DNA of 64,000 nucleotides from the NCBI RefSeq assembly GCF_004916975.1, contig NZ_STGQ01000005.1:1-64000 (forward strand), written 5' to 3'. The stretch's first letter is position 1. Each line of letters starts with the position of its first letter. Shown piece after piece: positions 62,983 through 64,000 of this stretch. The position numbers and the translations under genes were made by a program. This DNA is from Paenibacillus dokdonensis (lineage in GTDB: Bacteria; Bacillota; Bacilli; Paenibacillales; Paenibacillaceae). The notes under the pieces were generated by a model. The model made no database searches. It was not told where the DNA came from and saw only the letters and a list, made by a program, of their open reading frames with translations.

Positions 62983-63576
62983 TTGAATTTGAAAAATTGG
63001 TCCAAGTTATTTATTCAAACCTTGCTTGTGGGAGCTATTGTCTCCATTATTACCGGATTCCTGCTGCCGTACAGCAGAGAATCAATTTCATTTAAGGATA
63101 CAAGCGATATCTTATTTTATTTGCTTATTCTATTCGGTTTTGGGGCAATGACAAGCGTGTACTCACAGCTGGGCTTTTTTGCTTATATGATCCTGAATTA
63201 TACAGCAATCGGCGTTTTTCCGAGAAAAGCGTGGCAGTACATACAGTTTGTTCTAGCGATCCTGGCACTGCTGGAAGTGATGTTCTTCCGTTCTTTTGTG
63301 GGAAGGGAGAACAGCAGTCAAATGGCTGATTTGCTGCTGGGGATAGCCATTCTGATTGTGGCCGTCGCAGTAGCCTACTTTAAAGTCAGAGCTACCAATC
63401 CAAGCGCTTGGGTGCCAACCATCTTCTTCATGACAGCGATTACGATCGTCGAGATGGTAGGGGGACTTAAAATCAATGATAACAATGCCACAATCTTTAT
63501 TGTGATCCCATTGTTAGCCTGCAATGCATACCAGATTTTGATACTGCACAAGCTGCTGAAATCAAAAAAGAGCTAA
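62983..63576 (+). CDS. kbaA: KbaA, activator of the KinB sporulation signalling pathway (197 aa)
   Basis: Integral membrane protein required for KinB-dependent phosphorelay activation in Bacillus. About six hydrophobic helices; the loop VFPRKAWQYIQF is typical. TTG start with TGGGGGTGC 9 nt upstream. Its stop lies within the following terminator stem. Confidence 0.92.
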   Translation: MNLKNWSKLFIQTLLVGAIVSIITGFLLPYSRESISFKDTSDILFYLLILFGFGAMTSVYSQLGFFAYMILNYTAIGVFPRKAWQYIQFVLAILALLEVMFFRSFVGRENSSQMADLLLGIAILIVAVAVAYFKVRATNPSAWVPTIFFMTAITIVEMVGGLKINDNNATIFIVIPLLACNAYQILILHKLLKSKKS

Positions 63577-63596
63577 GAAACTTAGCTCTTTTTTCT
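63564..63596. terminator. Terminator overlapping the end of kbaA
   Basis: AAAAAAGAGCTAAG / CTTAGCTCTTTTTT, loop AAA. It also serves pdaB on the other strand. Confidence 0.92.
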
Positions 63597-63611
63597 TTAT
63601 GATCCTATATG

Positions 63612-64000
63612 CTACATACCAGCAGCATCATCAATTGCCTGCTGAAGCGTGGCTTGGTCACGGATTTCCTTGCCTTTGGTATCCGCTTGGGTCAGAAGAT
63701 CGGAAACAGTTACGAATTCATAACCCTGCTTGCGGAGCTCATCAATAATAATGGGAAGAGCCTCATGTGTTTGCTTGCAGGAATCGCTGGCATGAAGGAG
63801 GACGATATCACCCGGATGAGCTTTGCTGACGACGCGCTTGACGATGTTGTCGACGCCGATATTTTTCCAGTCCTGAGAGTCGGTATCCCACTGGATGACC
63901 TTGTAATTCAAGCTGTCGGCGATTTTCAGCACCCGCTTATCAAAATCACCATTAGGCAGGCGCAGCAGATTGGGTTCCTTTCCGGTCAAATCGGTTAATA
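63612..64000 (-). CDS. pdaB: Polysaccharide deacetylase PdaB, 5' part beyond the window
   Basis: C-terminal ~129 residues of a NodB-fold polysaccharide deacetylase needed for spore survival. The frame is open to base 64000. The motif LRLPNGDFD stands for the family's RxPxG motif, WDTDSQDWKN and IVLLHASD (catalytic His) follow. The N-terminal membrane anchor and first NodB motifs are off the edge. Order gerD-kbaA-pdaB is as in Bacillus, but here pdaB faces kbaA. Confidence 0.9.
   Translation of the reverse strand, partial: LTDLTGKEPNLLRLPNGDFDKRVLKIADSLNYKVIQWDTDSQDWKNIGVDNIVKRVVSKAHPGDIVLLHASDSCKQTHEALPIIIDELRKQGYEFVTVSDLLTQADTKGKEIRDQATLQQAIDDAAGM

Noticed and set aside
62859..63005. 49-codon N-terminal extension of gerD
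   Set aside because: It runs through the divergent kbaA start region, and the lipoprotein signal begins at 62858 behind a clear ribosome binding site.

Overview
The window reads as a chromosomal segment of a Gram-positive, endospore-forming member of the Bacillota, most likely Paenibacillus or a close relative. The evidence is the Bacillus-type gene order (ctsR-mcsA-mcsB-clpC-radA-disA ... sigH-rpmG-secE-nusG-rpl-rpo-str-S10-spc-alpha), sporulation and germination genes (sigH, cwlD, gerD, kbaA, pdaB, a CotF-like coat gene), strong AGGAGG ribosome binding sites, frequent TTG and GTG starts, and a pssA gene between disA and yacL. No insertion sequence, prophage, CRISPR array or tRNA gene was recognised. 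Nearly all of it is conserved core genome.

Layout. 1-515: end of a 5S rRNA gene and a second, nearly identical 5S gene with its own promoter and terminator. 516-885: no gene, but a cluster of DnaA-box-like 9-mers. 886-2058: an Eis-like acetyltransferase. 2170-7171: the CtsR-controlled protein quality-control operon ctsR-mcsA-mcsB-clpC. 7198-13564: radA, disA (c-di-AMP), pssA, a convergent minus-strand gene, yacL, ispD-ispF. 13607-19593: gltX, then a cysteine T-box leader and cysE-cysS-mrnC-rlmB-rae1. 19670-25026: sigH, rpmG-secE-nusG, rplK-rplA, the L10 leader with rplJ-rplL, and a methyltransferase. 25045-37727: rpoB-rpoC, then L7Ae-like protein, rpsL-rpsG-fusA-tuf. 37843-39189: a HemAT-type oxygen sensor between the str and S10 operons. 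39252-54943: the S10/spc/alpha ribosomal super-operon including secY, adk, map, infA and rpoA. 55018-56888: truA, rplM-rpsI. 56893-58069: two small minus-strand genes and a CotF-like gene. 58103-60172: cysH-sat. 60173-64000: cwlD, mrp, gerD, kbaA and the 3' part of pdaB.

How it works together. Most of the window builds the transcription and translation machinery. Much of the visible regulation is RNA-based: a T-box sensing uncharged tRNA-Cys, an L10 leader with attenuator, intercistronic hairpins after rpoB and rpoC, and a duplicated hairpin unit before rpmJ. The most unusual local signals are that hairpin repeat before rpmJ, a terminator whose 3' arm is the cwlD ribosome binding site, palindromes in the cysH promoter, the DnaA-box-like cluster, and an arginine at the streptomycin-critical lysine of S12. 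I found no clear novel multi-gene system. The findings are mainly regulatory elements and gene-order anomalies.
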